Assembly: GCA_964504565.1 (NCBI GenBank)
Contig: CAZDEY010000011.1
Location: 1 to 64,000 of the forward strand
From: Cesiribacter sp964504565
Lineage (GTDB): Bacteria; Bacteroidota; Bacteroidia; Cytophagales; Cyclobacteriaceae
DNA: 64,000 bases
Reading direction: 5' to 3'
Made by a program: the position numbers and the translations under genes. The notes beneath the pieces were generated by a model. It was not told where the DNA came from. It saw only the letters and a program-made list of their open reading frames with translations, and did no database searches. Shown here in pieces: positions 9,585 to 17,174 of this stretch (position 1 is the stretch's first letter; every line of letters begins with the position of its first letter).

Positions 9585-9812
9585 ATGGAAGGCTTAAATA
9601 GAATTACGATAAACCCGGAAATATGCCACGGCAAGCCCTGTATTCGCAATATGCGGTGGCCGGTAGAGGTTATTCTAGATATGTTGGGCTCAGGGATGTC
9701 GGTCAATGAAATTATTGAAGATCACCCGGAGCTGGAGAAAGAAGATATTGTTGCTAGTATAAACTTTGTAAAGCTATATATACAAGGGCAAACTGTGAAA
9801 AATGTAGCATAA
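9585..9812 (+). CDS. DUF433 antitoxin-like protein
   Basis: This 75-residue protein has the DUF433 signature: ITINPEICHGKPCIRNMRWPV at the N-terminus and a helix-turn-helix-like segment around GMSVNEIIEDHPELEKEDI. DUF433 proteins are commonly encoded just before DUF5615 proteins and are regarded as antitoxins of a VapBC-like type II system. Its stop codon overlaps the start of the next gene in TAATG, which supports translational coupling. The pair is more AT-rich than the ferredoxin before it, consistent with acquisition as a mobile module. Confidence 0.88.
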   Translation: MEGLNRITINPEICHGKPCIRNMRWPVEVILDMLGSGMSVNEIIEDHPELEKEDIVASINFVKLYIQGQTVKNVA

Positions 9813-10168
9813 TGCGGTTTCTATGCGATGTTCATATATCTTATAAAATAGTAAAACACTTAAAAGAAATAGGCTTAGAAACCTACCATGTTAACAGCCT
9901 GCCAAATAAATCGGAAACTACTGATTCAGATATCTGTAATTACGCCGATAAGCATAATCTTATACTCATTACCAAGGATTCAGACTTTAAGGAGTTTTAC
10001 TTTGTGAGAGGTAAGCCAAAAAAGGTAATTCGTATTATGTTGGGAAATATTTCTAACGTTGCTCTTATTTCATTACTGAGCCAGTATATAGAAGCTATAA
10101 AAAATTTTGAGAGCAGAGAAACCTTTTACCTTGAGCTCGGCATTGATGGTCTAACTGTATGGAACTAA
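9812..10168 (+). CDS. DUF5615 PIN-like toxin
   Basis: This 118-residue protein of the DUF5615 (Mut7-C/PIN-like) family is a presumed ribonuclease toxin. Conserved acidic residues of a PIN-like site are visible: Asp6 in LCDVHIS, Asp38/Asp40 in ETTDSDI, and Asp56/Asp58 in ITKDSDF. It overlaps the DUF433 antitoxin gene by one base, and a bidirectional terminator follows. The family assignment is strong. Toxicity and RNA target are inferred from family and gene order. Confidence 0.88.
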   Translation: MRFLCDVHISYKIVKHLKEIGLETYHVNSLPNKSETTDSDICNYADKHNLILITKDSDFKEFYFVRGKPKKVIRIMLGNISNVALISLLSQYIEAIKNFESRETFYLELGIDGLTVWN

Positions 10169-10182
10169 TTGTGAAATTACTG

Positions 10183-10216
10183 AAAAAAACCTATCCAATT
10201 TGGATGGGTTTTTTTA
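10183..10216. terminator. Bidirectional terminator between toxin-antitoxin pair and DUF58 gene
   Basis: AACCTATCC / GGATGGGTT form a stem flanked by an A run on the left and a T run on the right, so it can work on both strands. It ends at the stop of the convergent DUF58 gene. Confidence 0.85.
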
Positions 10217-11122
10217 TCGCATCTTGCTTCGCTTTTGCAGATAAGCTACAAATAATTGGTAAATATCCTGGTTTATATCGGCTTCAATAAAATCAACTTT
10301 AAGCTGTAGACATTTAATTTTGAGTTCGTTATAGTACGCAGTCATGCTTTTGGCGTAGTGCTCCCGTATATCGGCTGGGTTAAGCTTTAACTTTTCGCCG
10401 CTTTCCATATCAATAAATTCGTGCGGCCGGTCATCAAACTGAAACTCGCGCTCGGTTTGGGGCTCGGTAATATGGAATACCAGAACTTCGTGCTGGTTAT
10501 GGCGCAGGTGCTGCAAGGCACCAATTAGGGCTTCGGTCTGGTCGGGCCGGGCAAACATATCGGAGAATAATACTACCAGCGAACGCTTGGGTATAGTAGC
10601 CGCAATGTGGTGAATGGTTTCCGGTAGCGAGGTTCCGCTGTTTTCGGTAGTGCTATCTAGTAGCTGCTGTAGTTGCACCAGTACTTTTTGCAGGTGCGAA
10701 GCCGAGCTTTTAACCTCGGTTTGCAGTTCTAAGCCTTCGTTAAACACATTGAGCCCAAAGGCATCGCGTTGGCGCTGCAGCAAGTAAGCCAGGCAGGCCG
10801 CCAGCGTTACGGCAAACGTAAGCTTGCCCTTATTTTGAGTAGGGTAAAACATGCTGGAGGAATTGTCAAGCAGCAGATGGCAGCGCAGGTTGGTTTCTTC
10901 TTCGTAGCGCTTGGTAAATAGCTTATCGGTGCGGGCGTATACCTTCCAGTCAATATGGCGGGTACTTTCCCCGGCATTATATAGGCGGTGTTCGGCAAAC
11001 TCTACGGAAAAACCGTGGTAGGGCGAGCGGTGCAAACCGGTAATGAACCCTTCTACCAACTGGCGTGCCAGCAAGTCTAGCGAGGAGGTCTGACGAACTT
11101 GTTGTAAATCTAACTGAGGCAT
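10214..11122 (-). CDS. DUF58 domain protein
   Basis: This 302-residue DUF58 protein contains a von Willebrand A-like fold. Signature segments are GFSVEFAEHRLYNAGE (about 38-53), HIDWKVYARTDKLFTKRYEEE (about 57-77) and the MIDAS-like LLLDNSSSM (about 83-91). DUF58 proteins usually act with MoxR-type AAA ATPases and BatA/BatB proteins in envelope or stress functions. No MoxR gene is in this window, so it is alone here. The upstream space is filled by a low-complexity repeat segment. The exact role is unknown. Confidence 0.88.
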   Translation of the reverse strand: MPQLDLQQVRQTSSLDLLARQLVEGFITGLHRSPYHGFSVEFAEHRLYNAGESTRHIDWKVYARTDKLFTKRYEEETNLRCHLLLDNSSSMFYPTQNKGKLTFAVTLAACLAYLLQRQRDAFGLNVFNEGLELQTEVKSSASHLQKVLVQLQQLLDSTTENSGTSLPETIHHIAATIPKRSLVVLFSDMFARPDQTEALIGALQHLRHNQHEVLVFHITEPQTEREFQFDDRPHEFIDMESGEKLKLNPADIREHYAKSMTAYYNELKIKCLQLKVDFIEADINQDIYQLFVAYLQKRSKMR

Positions 11123-11248
11123 ATTAAGTTGGTGAGTTGGTGAGTTGGTGAGTTGATGATGTGGTGCCTTAATTCTTGACTCTTGATTCTATAGTCCATT
11201 GTCAACTGTCCATTTCCTAATTCTCAAATTATCACATTACCACATTAT
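11123..11248. repeat. Mosaic low-complexity intergenic segment A
   Basis: This contains three perfect tandem copies of AGTTGGTG plus a fourth with one change (11126-11157). It also holds a 15-nt word shared with segment B (11168-11182) and a 13-nt word ATTACCACATTAT shared with segment D (11236-11248). It has no coding capacity. Confidence 0.8.
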
Positions 11249-11686
11249 CTAATTTTCTTCCACGTAGGCTTCTAGTTTAACCGGTGCGGTGCCGCGGTCT
11301 ATTATGTTGAGTTGCTTGGCGGCGGCGCGGCTAAGGTCTATAATTCTTTTAGGATGAAACGGGCCCCGGTCATTAATCTCTACTTCTACGGTAGAGTCGT
11401 TTCTTAAATTAGTAACTACTACGCAGGTGCCGAAAGGTAAGCTGCGATGCGCGGCAGTTAGTTGAGTACGGTTGTATGTATCGCCGCTTGCTGTAGGCAT
11501 ACCGTGCAGGCTATTAGCGTAGTACGAAGCCCGCCCCACTACTTCGTAATTATAAATTGGTGTGTAAACTTCAATGTCAGTTTTTTCAGAAAATTGCGCA
11601 TTTTCCGGTTTATTGGACGGTTCATTAAAGCCACAACCTAAGAATAGTATTGTATTAAGCAGGCAAATTAACGTTCTAACAAGCAT
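11249..11686 (-). CDS. RlpA-like double-psi beta-barrel lipoprotein
   Basis: This 145-residue secreted lipoprotein has a signal peptide ending in lipobox LFLGC (Cys18). From about residue 50 comes the RlpA double-psi beta-barrel: VGRASYYANSLHGMPTASGD, then LTAAHRSLPFGTCVVVTNL and INDRGPFHPKRIIDLSRAAA. RlpA proteins are septal-ring peptidoglycan-binding proteins, and in some species lytic transglycosylases. No SPOR domain is present, so this is the minimal form. It is divergent from the DUF3276 gene. Confidence 0.9.
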   Translation of the reverse strand: MLVRTLICLLNTILFLGCGFNEPSNKPENAQFSEKTDIEVYTPIYNYEVVGRASYYANSLHGMPTASGDTYNRTQLTAAHRSLPFGTCVVVTNLRNDSTVEVEINDRGPFHPKRIIDLSRAAAKQLNIIDRGTAPVKLEAYVEEN

Positions 11687-11793
11687 AATATTGTTATTAA
11701 ATTGACAATAAAGTTTTGAATATTTTTTATTCTCTCTATCTTTAAGCGTCGTATACGGCTAATTTGTTTTGCTAACATAAATAAGAAAAGATC

Positions 11794-12123
11794 GTGGAAG
11801 AGCAAAAGGAAACCGAAAAAGCGGAACTTTACAGCCAGCGGGTACGCGCGGGTAAGCGCACGTACTTTTTTGATGTAAAATCCACCCGGTCCAATGACTA
11901 TTACTTAACTATTACCGAAAGTAAGCGTCGCCCTAAGGATGATGGCTTCACCTATGAGAAGCACAAAATTTTCCTTTACAAAGAAGACTTTGAGAAATTT
12001 GTAATGGCCCTGAACGGTGCAGTGGACCATGTTAAAACCGAGCTTATGCCGGAGTACGATTTCTCGCAGTTTACCCGGGATACAGTAGAAGAACCACTGG
12101 ATACCGATTTAAGCTGGGACTAA
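11794..12123 (+). CDS. PUR-alpha-like DNA/RNA-binding protein (DUF3276)
   Basis: This 109-residue protein of the DUF3276/PUR family is almost restricted to Bacteroidota. The signature KRTYFFDVKSTRSNDYYLTI (about 22-41) and KIFLYKEDFEKF (about 57-68) are clear. The fold binds single-stranded nucleic acids; its cellular role is not established. Translation starts at GTG (11794), since no ATG precedes the conserved N-terminus in frame. A long hairpin terminator follows 11 bases after the stop. Confidence 0.92.
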   Translation: MEEQKETEKAELYSQRVRAGKRTYFFDVKSTRSNDYYLTITESKRRPKDDGFTYEKHKIFLYKEDFEKFVMALNGAVDHVKTELMPEYDFSQFTRDTVEEPLDTDLSWD

Positions 12124-12134
12124 TTTACCGAAAA

Positions 12135-12201
12135 TAAAAAAGCCTCCTCTGCCAAGAGGGTAACTCTCGCCTCACCATTTTTATTGATGAGGCTTTTTTT
12201 T
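12135..12201 (+). terminator. Terminator after the DUF3276 gene
   Basis: AAAAGCCTC pairs with GAGGCTTTT across a long loop that itself contains the small hairpin CCTCTGCCAAGAGG. A run of eight T follows. Confidence 0.75.
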
Positions 12202-12315
12202 GCCCGGCTATTTTATCTGCCGTCAAGTAGGGCTTGGCTTTTTATAAGCTAAAAATTAACTATAATTTAGCCGCAAAGTACCGGCACTGCCCGGCTAATA
12301 TTTGTATTGCCTGCC

Positions 12316-13446
12316 ATGAATACCTATAACCCAAAAATTGCACTGATTAAAGGCTCTCTGCTGGTATTGGCCGTGGTGCTGGTTTTGCTTTTGTTGGGTA
12401 TATGGCTGTTCAGCAATATTATGTTGTACCTGCTTATATCGCTGGTGCTTACTACCATATTAAGGCCCTTGGTCAACAGCCTTAGCCGGTCGCAGGTATG
12501 GGGTGTAAATATGCCCCGTTCGCTGGCTATACTTTTAGCATTTTTAATAGTGATTTTTGTGTTGGTATTGTTTATAGTCCAGTTTGTTCCGCTGGTATCC
12601 GACCAAATTGACCTGCTAAGTACCTTAAACTTTGATAGCCTGTACGAGCAAGCAACCCAGCCGTTGCTCCGCTTCGAAGAGTTCCTGATAAAATACGAAC
12701 TGACCCAGCACGAACCCGGCTATATAATTGCTAACCTAAAAGATTATATCCAGGAAGGCTTATCACACCTAGATGTGCGTCGGGTAGTTTCCGGTATTGT
12801 TAACGTTACCGGTAGTGTACTGATAGGCCTTATGGCGGTGCTGTTTATTACGTTCTTTCTTTTGCAGGAAAAAGGCTTACTACGCCGCAACTTTATTTCG
12901 CTGATACCTAATCCGTACTTTGAGGTAAGCATAGCTGCTATTTATAAAATTGAAAAACTGCTGAGTAACTACTTGTTAGCCCTGCTTCTGCAAATGTTTG
13001 CCGTATTCAGTATATCATCTTTAGGGTTAAGTTTATTAGGAATAAAGTACGCACTTACCATCGGGGTTTTTGCGGCCGTAGCAAATTTAATACCCTACGC
13101 CGGGCCGTTTTTAGGGGCCAGTTTCGGAATTTTGGTGGCCGTAAGTACTACCCACGTTTTGCCTAGTTGGAACGACTACGCCTGGCTGATGCTGAAAATT
13201 GTAGCGGTATTCAGCTTAGTTCAACTAATTGATAACCTGCTGGTGCAGCCTTTGGTGTTTTCTAAAAGCGTAAAAGCCCATCCGTTAGAGATATTTTTGG
13301 TTATATTTGCGGGCGCATCCATAGGCGAGGCCATGGGTAGCGGGGTAGGAGGAATGATTTTGGCCGTACCGGCCTATACGGTAGTCAGGGTATCCTTCCT
13401 AGAATTTTACAAAGGCTATAGCCAATACAAAGTATTTAGAAAGTAA
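12316..13446 (+). CDS. AI-2E family (UPF0118/PerM-like) permease
   Basis: This 376-residue integral membrane protein is of the AI-2E transporter/PerM family. Hydrophobic helices lie near residues 10-60, 70-95, 155-185 and through 215-360. The C-terminal half has the typical IPYAGPFLGA and HPLEIFLVIFAGASIGEAMGG-like segments. Family members export autoinducer-2, Na+/H+ or unknown substrates, so the specific cargo is unknown. An in-frame TTG exists at 12307, but ATG at 12316 is preferred. The stop is five bases before ychF, so the two are probably one transcript. Confidence 0.88.
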   Translation: MNTYNPKIALIKGSLLVLAVVLVLLLLGIWLFSNIMLYLLISLVLTTILRPLVNSLSRSQVWGVNMPRSLAILLAFLIVIFVLVLFIVQFVPLVSDQIDLLSTLNFDSLYEQATQPLLRFEEFLIKYELTQHEPGYIIANLKDYIQEGLSHLDVRRVVSGIVNVTGSVLIGLMAVLFITFFLLQEKGLLRRNFISLIPNPYFEVSIAAIYKIEKLLSNYLLALLLQMFAVFSISSLGLSLLGIKYALTIGVFAAVANLIPYAGPFLGASFGILVAVSTTHVLPSWNDYAWLMLKIVAVFSLVQLIDNLLVQPLVFSKSVKAHPLEIFLVIFAGASIGEAMGSGVGGMILAVPAYTVVRVSFLEFYKGYSQYKVFRK

Positions 13447-13451
13447 TAATT

Positions 13452-14546
13452 ATGGGTTTGCAGGTTGGAATCGTTGGATTGCCTAACGTAGGAAAATCAA
13501 CGCTTTTTAGTGCCCTTAGCAGTGCTAAAGCCGAAGCGGCTAATTATCCGTTTTGTACCATTGAGCCAAACGTGGGCGTAATTTCCGTACCCGATGAGCG
13601 CCTTAAAGTGTTGGAAGGCTTGGTTAGTCCCGAAAAAGTTATTCCGACGGTAATTGAATTTGTGGATATTGCCGGTCTGGTTAAAGGTGCCAGTAAAGGC
13701 GAAGGCCTGGGTAATAAATTCCTAGGCAACATCCGCACTGTTGATGCTATAGTACACGTAGTTCGCTGCTTTGAAAATGAAAATATAGTTCACGTAGACG
13801 GCCGCGTGGACCCGGTTACCGATAAGGAGGTAATTGATACCGAGCTTCAGCTTAAAGACTTGGAATCAATTGATAAAAAAATCCAGAAAGTTCAGAAAGT
13901 AGCTAAGGTAGGCGATGCCACCGCTAAAAAAGAACTGGCTAGCTTGGAAAAAATAAAAACCGAGGTAGAATCGGGCAAGAACGTTAGGGGCATTGACCTT
14001 ACGGACGATGATTTAGCCGTGATTGAGGATTTGCAGCTGCTAACGGTTAAGCCGGTAATTTACGTAGCCAATGTGGAGGAGGAAAGCCTGCACGAGGACA
14101 ATCAGCACGTTAAAGCACTAAAAGAGTCCGTAGCCCACGAAAACGCTCAAGTAATTAGGGTTAGTGCAGCCCTAGAATCGCAAATTGCCGAATTAGAGCA
14201 GGAAGAGCGCGAAATGTTTCTGGAAGAATACGGACTTGCCGAGCCGGGCCTGCACAAGCTTATCCGGGCCAGCTACGATATTCTAAACCTGATAACCTAC
14301 TTTACTGCCGGCAAAAAAGAAGTACGCGCCTGGACCATCCGCAAGGGTTGGAAAGCGCCGCAAGCTGCCGGCGTAATCCATACCGATTTTGAACGGGGTT
14401 TTATTAGGGCTGAAGTTATAAAGTTAGACGACTACCAGCACTATAAAACTGAGGCAGCCATTAAAGAGGCCGGCAAAATGGGGGTTGAAGGGAAAGAATA
14501 CATAGTAAAAGACGGGGATATTATGCATTTCCGCTTCAATGTTTAG
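13452..14546 (+). CDS. ychF: Redox-regulated ATPase YchF
   Basis: This 364-residue Obg-family P-loop ATPase is highly conserved and ribosome-associated. It has the G1 motif GLPNVGKSTLFSALS near the N-terminus, DIAGLVKGASKGEGLGNKFL (about 72-91) as the G3 region, and the C-terminal TGS-like domain with FTAGKKEVRAWTIRKG and IHTDFERGFIRAEV. Length matches the usual 363 residues. It lies directly behind the AI-2E permease gene. A strong inverted repeat follows at 14606-14629. Confidence 0.97.
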   Translation: MGLQVGIVGLPNVGKSTLFSALSSAKAEAANYPFCTIEPNVGVISVPDERLKVLEGLVSPEKVIPTVIEFVDIAGLVKGASKGEGLGNKFLGNIRTVDAIVHVVRCFENENIVHVDGRVDPVTDKEVIDTELQLKDLESIDKKIQKVQKVAKVGDATAKKELASLEKIKTEVESGKNVRGIDLTDDDLAVIEDLQLLTVKPVIYVANVEEESLHEDNQHVKALKESVAHENAQVIRVSAALESQIAELEQEEREMFLEEYGLAEPGLHKLIRASYDILNLITYFTAGKKEVRAWTIRKGWKAPQAAGVIHTDFERGFIRAEVIKLDDYQHYKTEAAIKEAGKMGVEGKEYIVKDGDIMHFRFNV

Positions 14547-14605
14547 GGAATTTGAATTCTAAACTCTAGATTAAGCGTTTAATATTACGGACAGCGGGGC
14601 AGGAT

Positions 14606-14629
14606 CCGGCTGTTTGAGTATACAGCCGG
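14606..14629. repeat. Perfect inverted repeat between ychF and cas6
   Basis: CCGGCTGT and ACAGCCGG flank an 8-nt loop (TTGAGTAT). No T run follows on either strand, so it is not a standard intrinsic terminator. It could be an RNA hairpin of the ychF 3' end or a protein-binding site. Confidence 0.6.
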
Positions 14630-14732
14630 GTGGGTTGAACAATGCAGCCAATATAGGGTTAATCCACCAAAAGCTGATTTTTTAAGGTGTACTTTAGTTA
14701 TGCCATTGGTTAACATATAATTTTTCAGCCTT

Positions 14733-15596
14733 GTGAGGGTACGTATAATTTTTATTCTGAAAAATAAGGGAGGGTATGTTCCCTTTCACCACCAGTATTT
14801 GCTGGCTCACTTACTAAAGGGTATAGTAATGAAGGGCGGCGATGAGCGGTATAAATCGTTTACCGACTACAATTTTAGTGGGCTTAAGGGCCAGACTAAA
14901 ATAAGCCGTACCGGTTTGCACTACTATAGCAGCCGGGTTACCCTGGTGTTAGCCAGCCCCGATCAGGATTTTATAGATTACGTTATTCGTACCCTGTTCA
15001 TCTTTCCTCAGGTAGAGGTTGGCAACCTTATGATGGTTCCGGAATACGTTGAATTGGAAAAACAGCCGGAACTGAGCGAGGTTAGCAAATACATTTGTAT
15101 TTCGCCCATAGTAATTTTAAAGCCAGAGTTTAACGATGCTGCCGCCAAGCAGTTTATCGATCCGACCAAGGATGAATTTTCGGACATTCTGTATGAAAAT
15201 ACGATAACCCGCATGGCTAAAACTAACCGCTACAGCGATGATGACCTAAAGCGGTTCAATAAATTTCAAGTAGTGCCGGATAGAAACTACCTAAGCCGGA
15301 TACGCGAGGGCCAAAAGAAATTTGCCCGAATTTACCCCTTGTTCGATCAGGATATAAAATACGAAGTACGCGGCTATACTTTCCCTTTTACTTTATATGC
15401 TGAAAGGGAAGTTCAGGAATTTGTGTTTAACAGTGGTTTTGGATTCTGCTCGCACAAAGGTTTCGGTATGCTGGATATCGCCAACGCCGACCCTACCAGC
15501 CGTACTGCCCGCTACGAGGTAGAAGGGGTTGAGATGAAATATCCGAATGAAAACGTATTAGCGGAGCGTTCTCAGCCGCGTGTATCCTACGAGTAA
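14733..15596 (+). CDS. cas6: Solitary Cas6-family endoribonuclease-like protein
   Basis: This 287-residue protein looks like Cas6, the RAMP endonuclease that cuts CRISPR precursor RNA. The N-terminal ferredoxin-like segment YVPFHHQYLLAHLLKG (15-30) resembles the VPYNHQYYL region of Pyrococcus Cas6. The C-terminus has the glycine-rich loop GFGFCSHKGFGMLDI (about 237-251). By eye, the Pyrococcus catalytic Tyr31 and His46 align with Lys29 and Tyr46 here, while Lys52 is kept. No other cas gene or CRISPR array is in the window. Translation starts at GTG. The 3' end overlaps the convergent plug gene by 39 bases. Family assignment is firm; function without an array is open. Confidence 0.85.
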   Translation: MRVRIIFILKNKGGYVPFHHQYLLAHLLKGIVMKGGDERYKSFTDYNFSGLKGQTKISRTGLHYYSSRVTLVLASPDQDFIDYVIRTLFIFPQVEVGNLMMVPEYVELEKQPELSEVSKYICISPIVILKPEFNDAAAKQFIDPTKDEFSDILYENTITRMAKTNRYSDDDLKRFNKFQVVPDRNYLSRIREGQKKFARIYPLFDQDIKYEVRGYTFPFTLYAEREVQEFVFNSGFGFCSHKGFGMLDIANADPTSRTARYEVEGVEMKYPNENVLAERSQPRVSYE

Positions 15597-16892
15597 ATCG
15601 GCCGGATTAGCCCTTGGGCTGTAGTAAACAAAAACTTCGTAGTCATTTTCTGCATTCGCAAAGGAGCCTTCTAACTGAAGGCTTTCTTTTTTATCGCCCA
15701 GGGTTAAATATTCATAGTTATAGTATCCTTGCTTTAAGCGTAGCGTAAGCACGTAGCCCCCCTGCACAGCATCGTAATCCATTTGGTATTCCCGGCTTTT
15801 ATTATACTTGGTAAACTCCCCGGCTACGTAAACCGGGGAAGCTAGTGGGACCTCAGCCTGTAAAAAGAAATTGGTAACCACATATTCACCGCTTAGGGTG
15901 CCGTTAGGAGCTTCGTTGTTGGCAATTACGTATTGGCCATTCAAATCATCGCGCTGGCCGTAGGAGCGTTCGGCGCGGGGCTTATCGGTTACTAGGTAAG
16001 CATACGCATTTTCATCGGTAACTTCCACCGACTGCACATTAGCCCCCCGGGCGCGTATAGTTCTAATATCGAAAAACCTGAACTGGTTACCGCCGGCAAA
16101 TACGTTGCTGCCGTCAAATAGCTGGTACTCCAAGGTTTTGCGGGGAATGAAATCGCCGCTGGGCGTTAAACCGGTGATGGCATTATCCCACCGCTGGTTC
16201 TGGCGGATAACTATTCTGATCTGATTGGCTGGGTCTACTATATCAGTAAAATTTCCGTAAGAAACTTTTAGGTCGAGTTGCTGCCCCCACTGCCGGGCCG
16301 GGCCGGAAGGAAACAACCACTCTGCCGCAACCGGGGCGGTACGGTCATACACCATAAAGCGGTGGCTTAGTATAATATCTTTAGAATTACTGCGGTCGTA
16401 AACCGTAAGCACATAGTTGCCCGGAATCTTTACCGGTGGTAGTTGTAATTGGTAATGAACATAAGGTTGGCGGGTATTTATACTAAATTCATAGTCTAAA
16501 ATCGGAAATTCGTTATAACTATCCAGATACTCTAAGGTACTCAGCCTACTAGGCTTCCAGTCCCAGGTACAATGCTGAATTTTTACGGCGTATTCCTCGG
16601 CATCGTAAGCCAGATCATCGAAGTGCAAGAACAGTGCCCGGCTACCCAAAGGCATAACTGCCGGTAGTAACTGGCTATTGGTAGTGCCGTCATCGGGATA
16701 CAACTGAACAGTCTTGATGCGTTCCTTGTACACTACATTTTCGTACAGTAGAGTAGGAGAAGTGGTAGGTTCCGCATTTTTGTTAGAAGAGGAAGTGCCG
16801 GAGCTTTCAGAATTAGCGTTAGAAGAATTCTTACTACCAGAAGCACAAGCAAAGAATATAATTGTTGAAAGAGATAAGAGAAAAGCGCGCAT
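15558..16892 (-). CDS. Type IX secretion system plug protein (DUF5103) lipoprotein
   Basis: This protein of about 444 residues has a lipoprotein signal (lipobox IFFAC) and a Ser/Asn-rich linker. Typical DUF5103 words follow: RIKTVQLYPD, FDDLAYDAEEYAVKIQHCTWDW, QNQRWDNAITGLTP and LKQGYYNYEY. In the SprA translocon structure the DUF5103 protein plugs the periplasmic side of the giant channel. The window also encodes two T9SS clients, which fits. ATG at 16892 gives the best signal peptide; an ATG at 16910 would add six residues. It overlaps the 3' end of cas6 by 39 bases in convergent orientation. A mosaic repeat lies upstream. Confidence 0.9.
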   Translation of the reverse strand: MRAFLLSLSTIIFFACASGSKNSSNANSESSGTSSSNKNAEPTTSPTLLYENVVYKERIKTVQLYPDDGTTNSQLLPAVMPLGSRALFLHFDDLAYDAEEYAVKIQHCTWDWKPSRLSTLEYLDSYNEFPILDYEFSINTRQPYVHYQLQLPPVKIPGNYVLTVYDRSNSKDIILSHRFMVYDRTAPVAAEWLFPSGPARQWGQQLDLKVSYGNFTDIVDPANQIRIVIRQNQRWDNAITGLTPSGDFIPRKTLEYQLFDGSNVFAGGNQFRFFDIRTIRARGANVQSVEVTDENAYAYLVTDKPRAERSYGQRDDLNGQYVIANNEAPNGTLSGEYVVTNFFLQAEVPLASPVYVAGEFTKYNKSREYQMDYDAVQGGYVLTLRLKQGYYNYEYLTLGDKKESLQLEGSFANAENDYEVFVYYSPRANPADLLVGYTRLRTLR

Positions 16893-16923
16893 AAAAATAA
16901 AAACGTTCAAAGCTTCAAGATAG

Positions 16924-17150
16924 GTATTTTTTAGAAGTTAGACATTGGAAGCTAGAAGCTAGTACCCGGACTATGGACAATAGACTTTGAGTCAAGAATT
17001 AAGCGGCAGCCGCGCGGAGCCATGAATCAGGAGGTAATGCCTAACCATATACATTATACCAACTACAAACAACTAACAACTAACAACTAACAACTAAAAA
17101 CCAAGCACCAGGCACTAGGCATACCTGTCCTGAACTTGTTTCAGGAAGGC
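16924..17150. repeat. Mosaic low-complexity intergenic segment B
   Basis: It holds TTAGAAGTTAGA (16931-16942, shared with C), TAGAAGCTAG (16953-16962, shared with C) and GAGTCAAGAATTAAG (16989-17003, shared with A). GCCGCGCGG (17009-17017) is shared with D. Four perfect tandem CAACTAA copies lie at 17070-17097. A 7-bp palindrome TCCTGAA..TTCAGGA lies at 17128-17146. It separates the divergent plug and ABC-F genes. Confidence 0.82.
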
Positions 17151-17162
17151 ACTAAAAATTAC

Positions 17163-17170
17163 TACCTTTG
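17163..17170 (+). promoter_or_regulatory. Predicted -7 element of the ABC-F gene
   Basis: TACCTTTG is a perfect TAnnTTTG match ending four bases before the preferred ATG at 17175. This implies a leaderless or nearly leaderless mRNA. Confidence 0.6.
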
Positions 17171-17174
17171 CGCC

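Noticed and set aside
9409..9597. Arg-rich 62-residue plus-strand frame overlapping the ferredoxin end
   Set aside because: Out of frame with the ferredoxin cluster motif region and without features; a shadow.
14547..14732. CRISPR array next to cas6
   Set aside because: Only one inverted repeat is present; there is no set of direct repeats with regular spacers here or elsewhere in the window.
17136..17174. Upstream in-frame ATG for the ABC-F gene
   Set aside because: The extension spans a perfect promoter box and repeat DNA and is not ABC-F-like.
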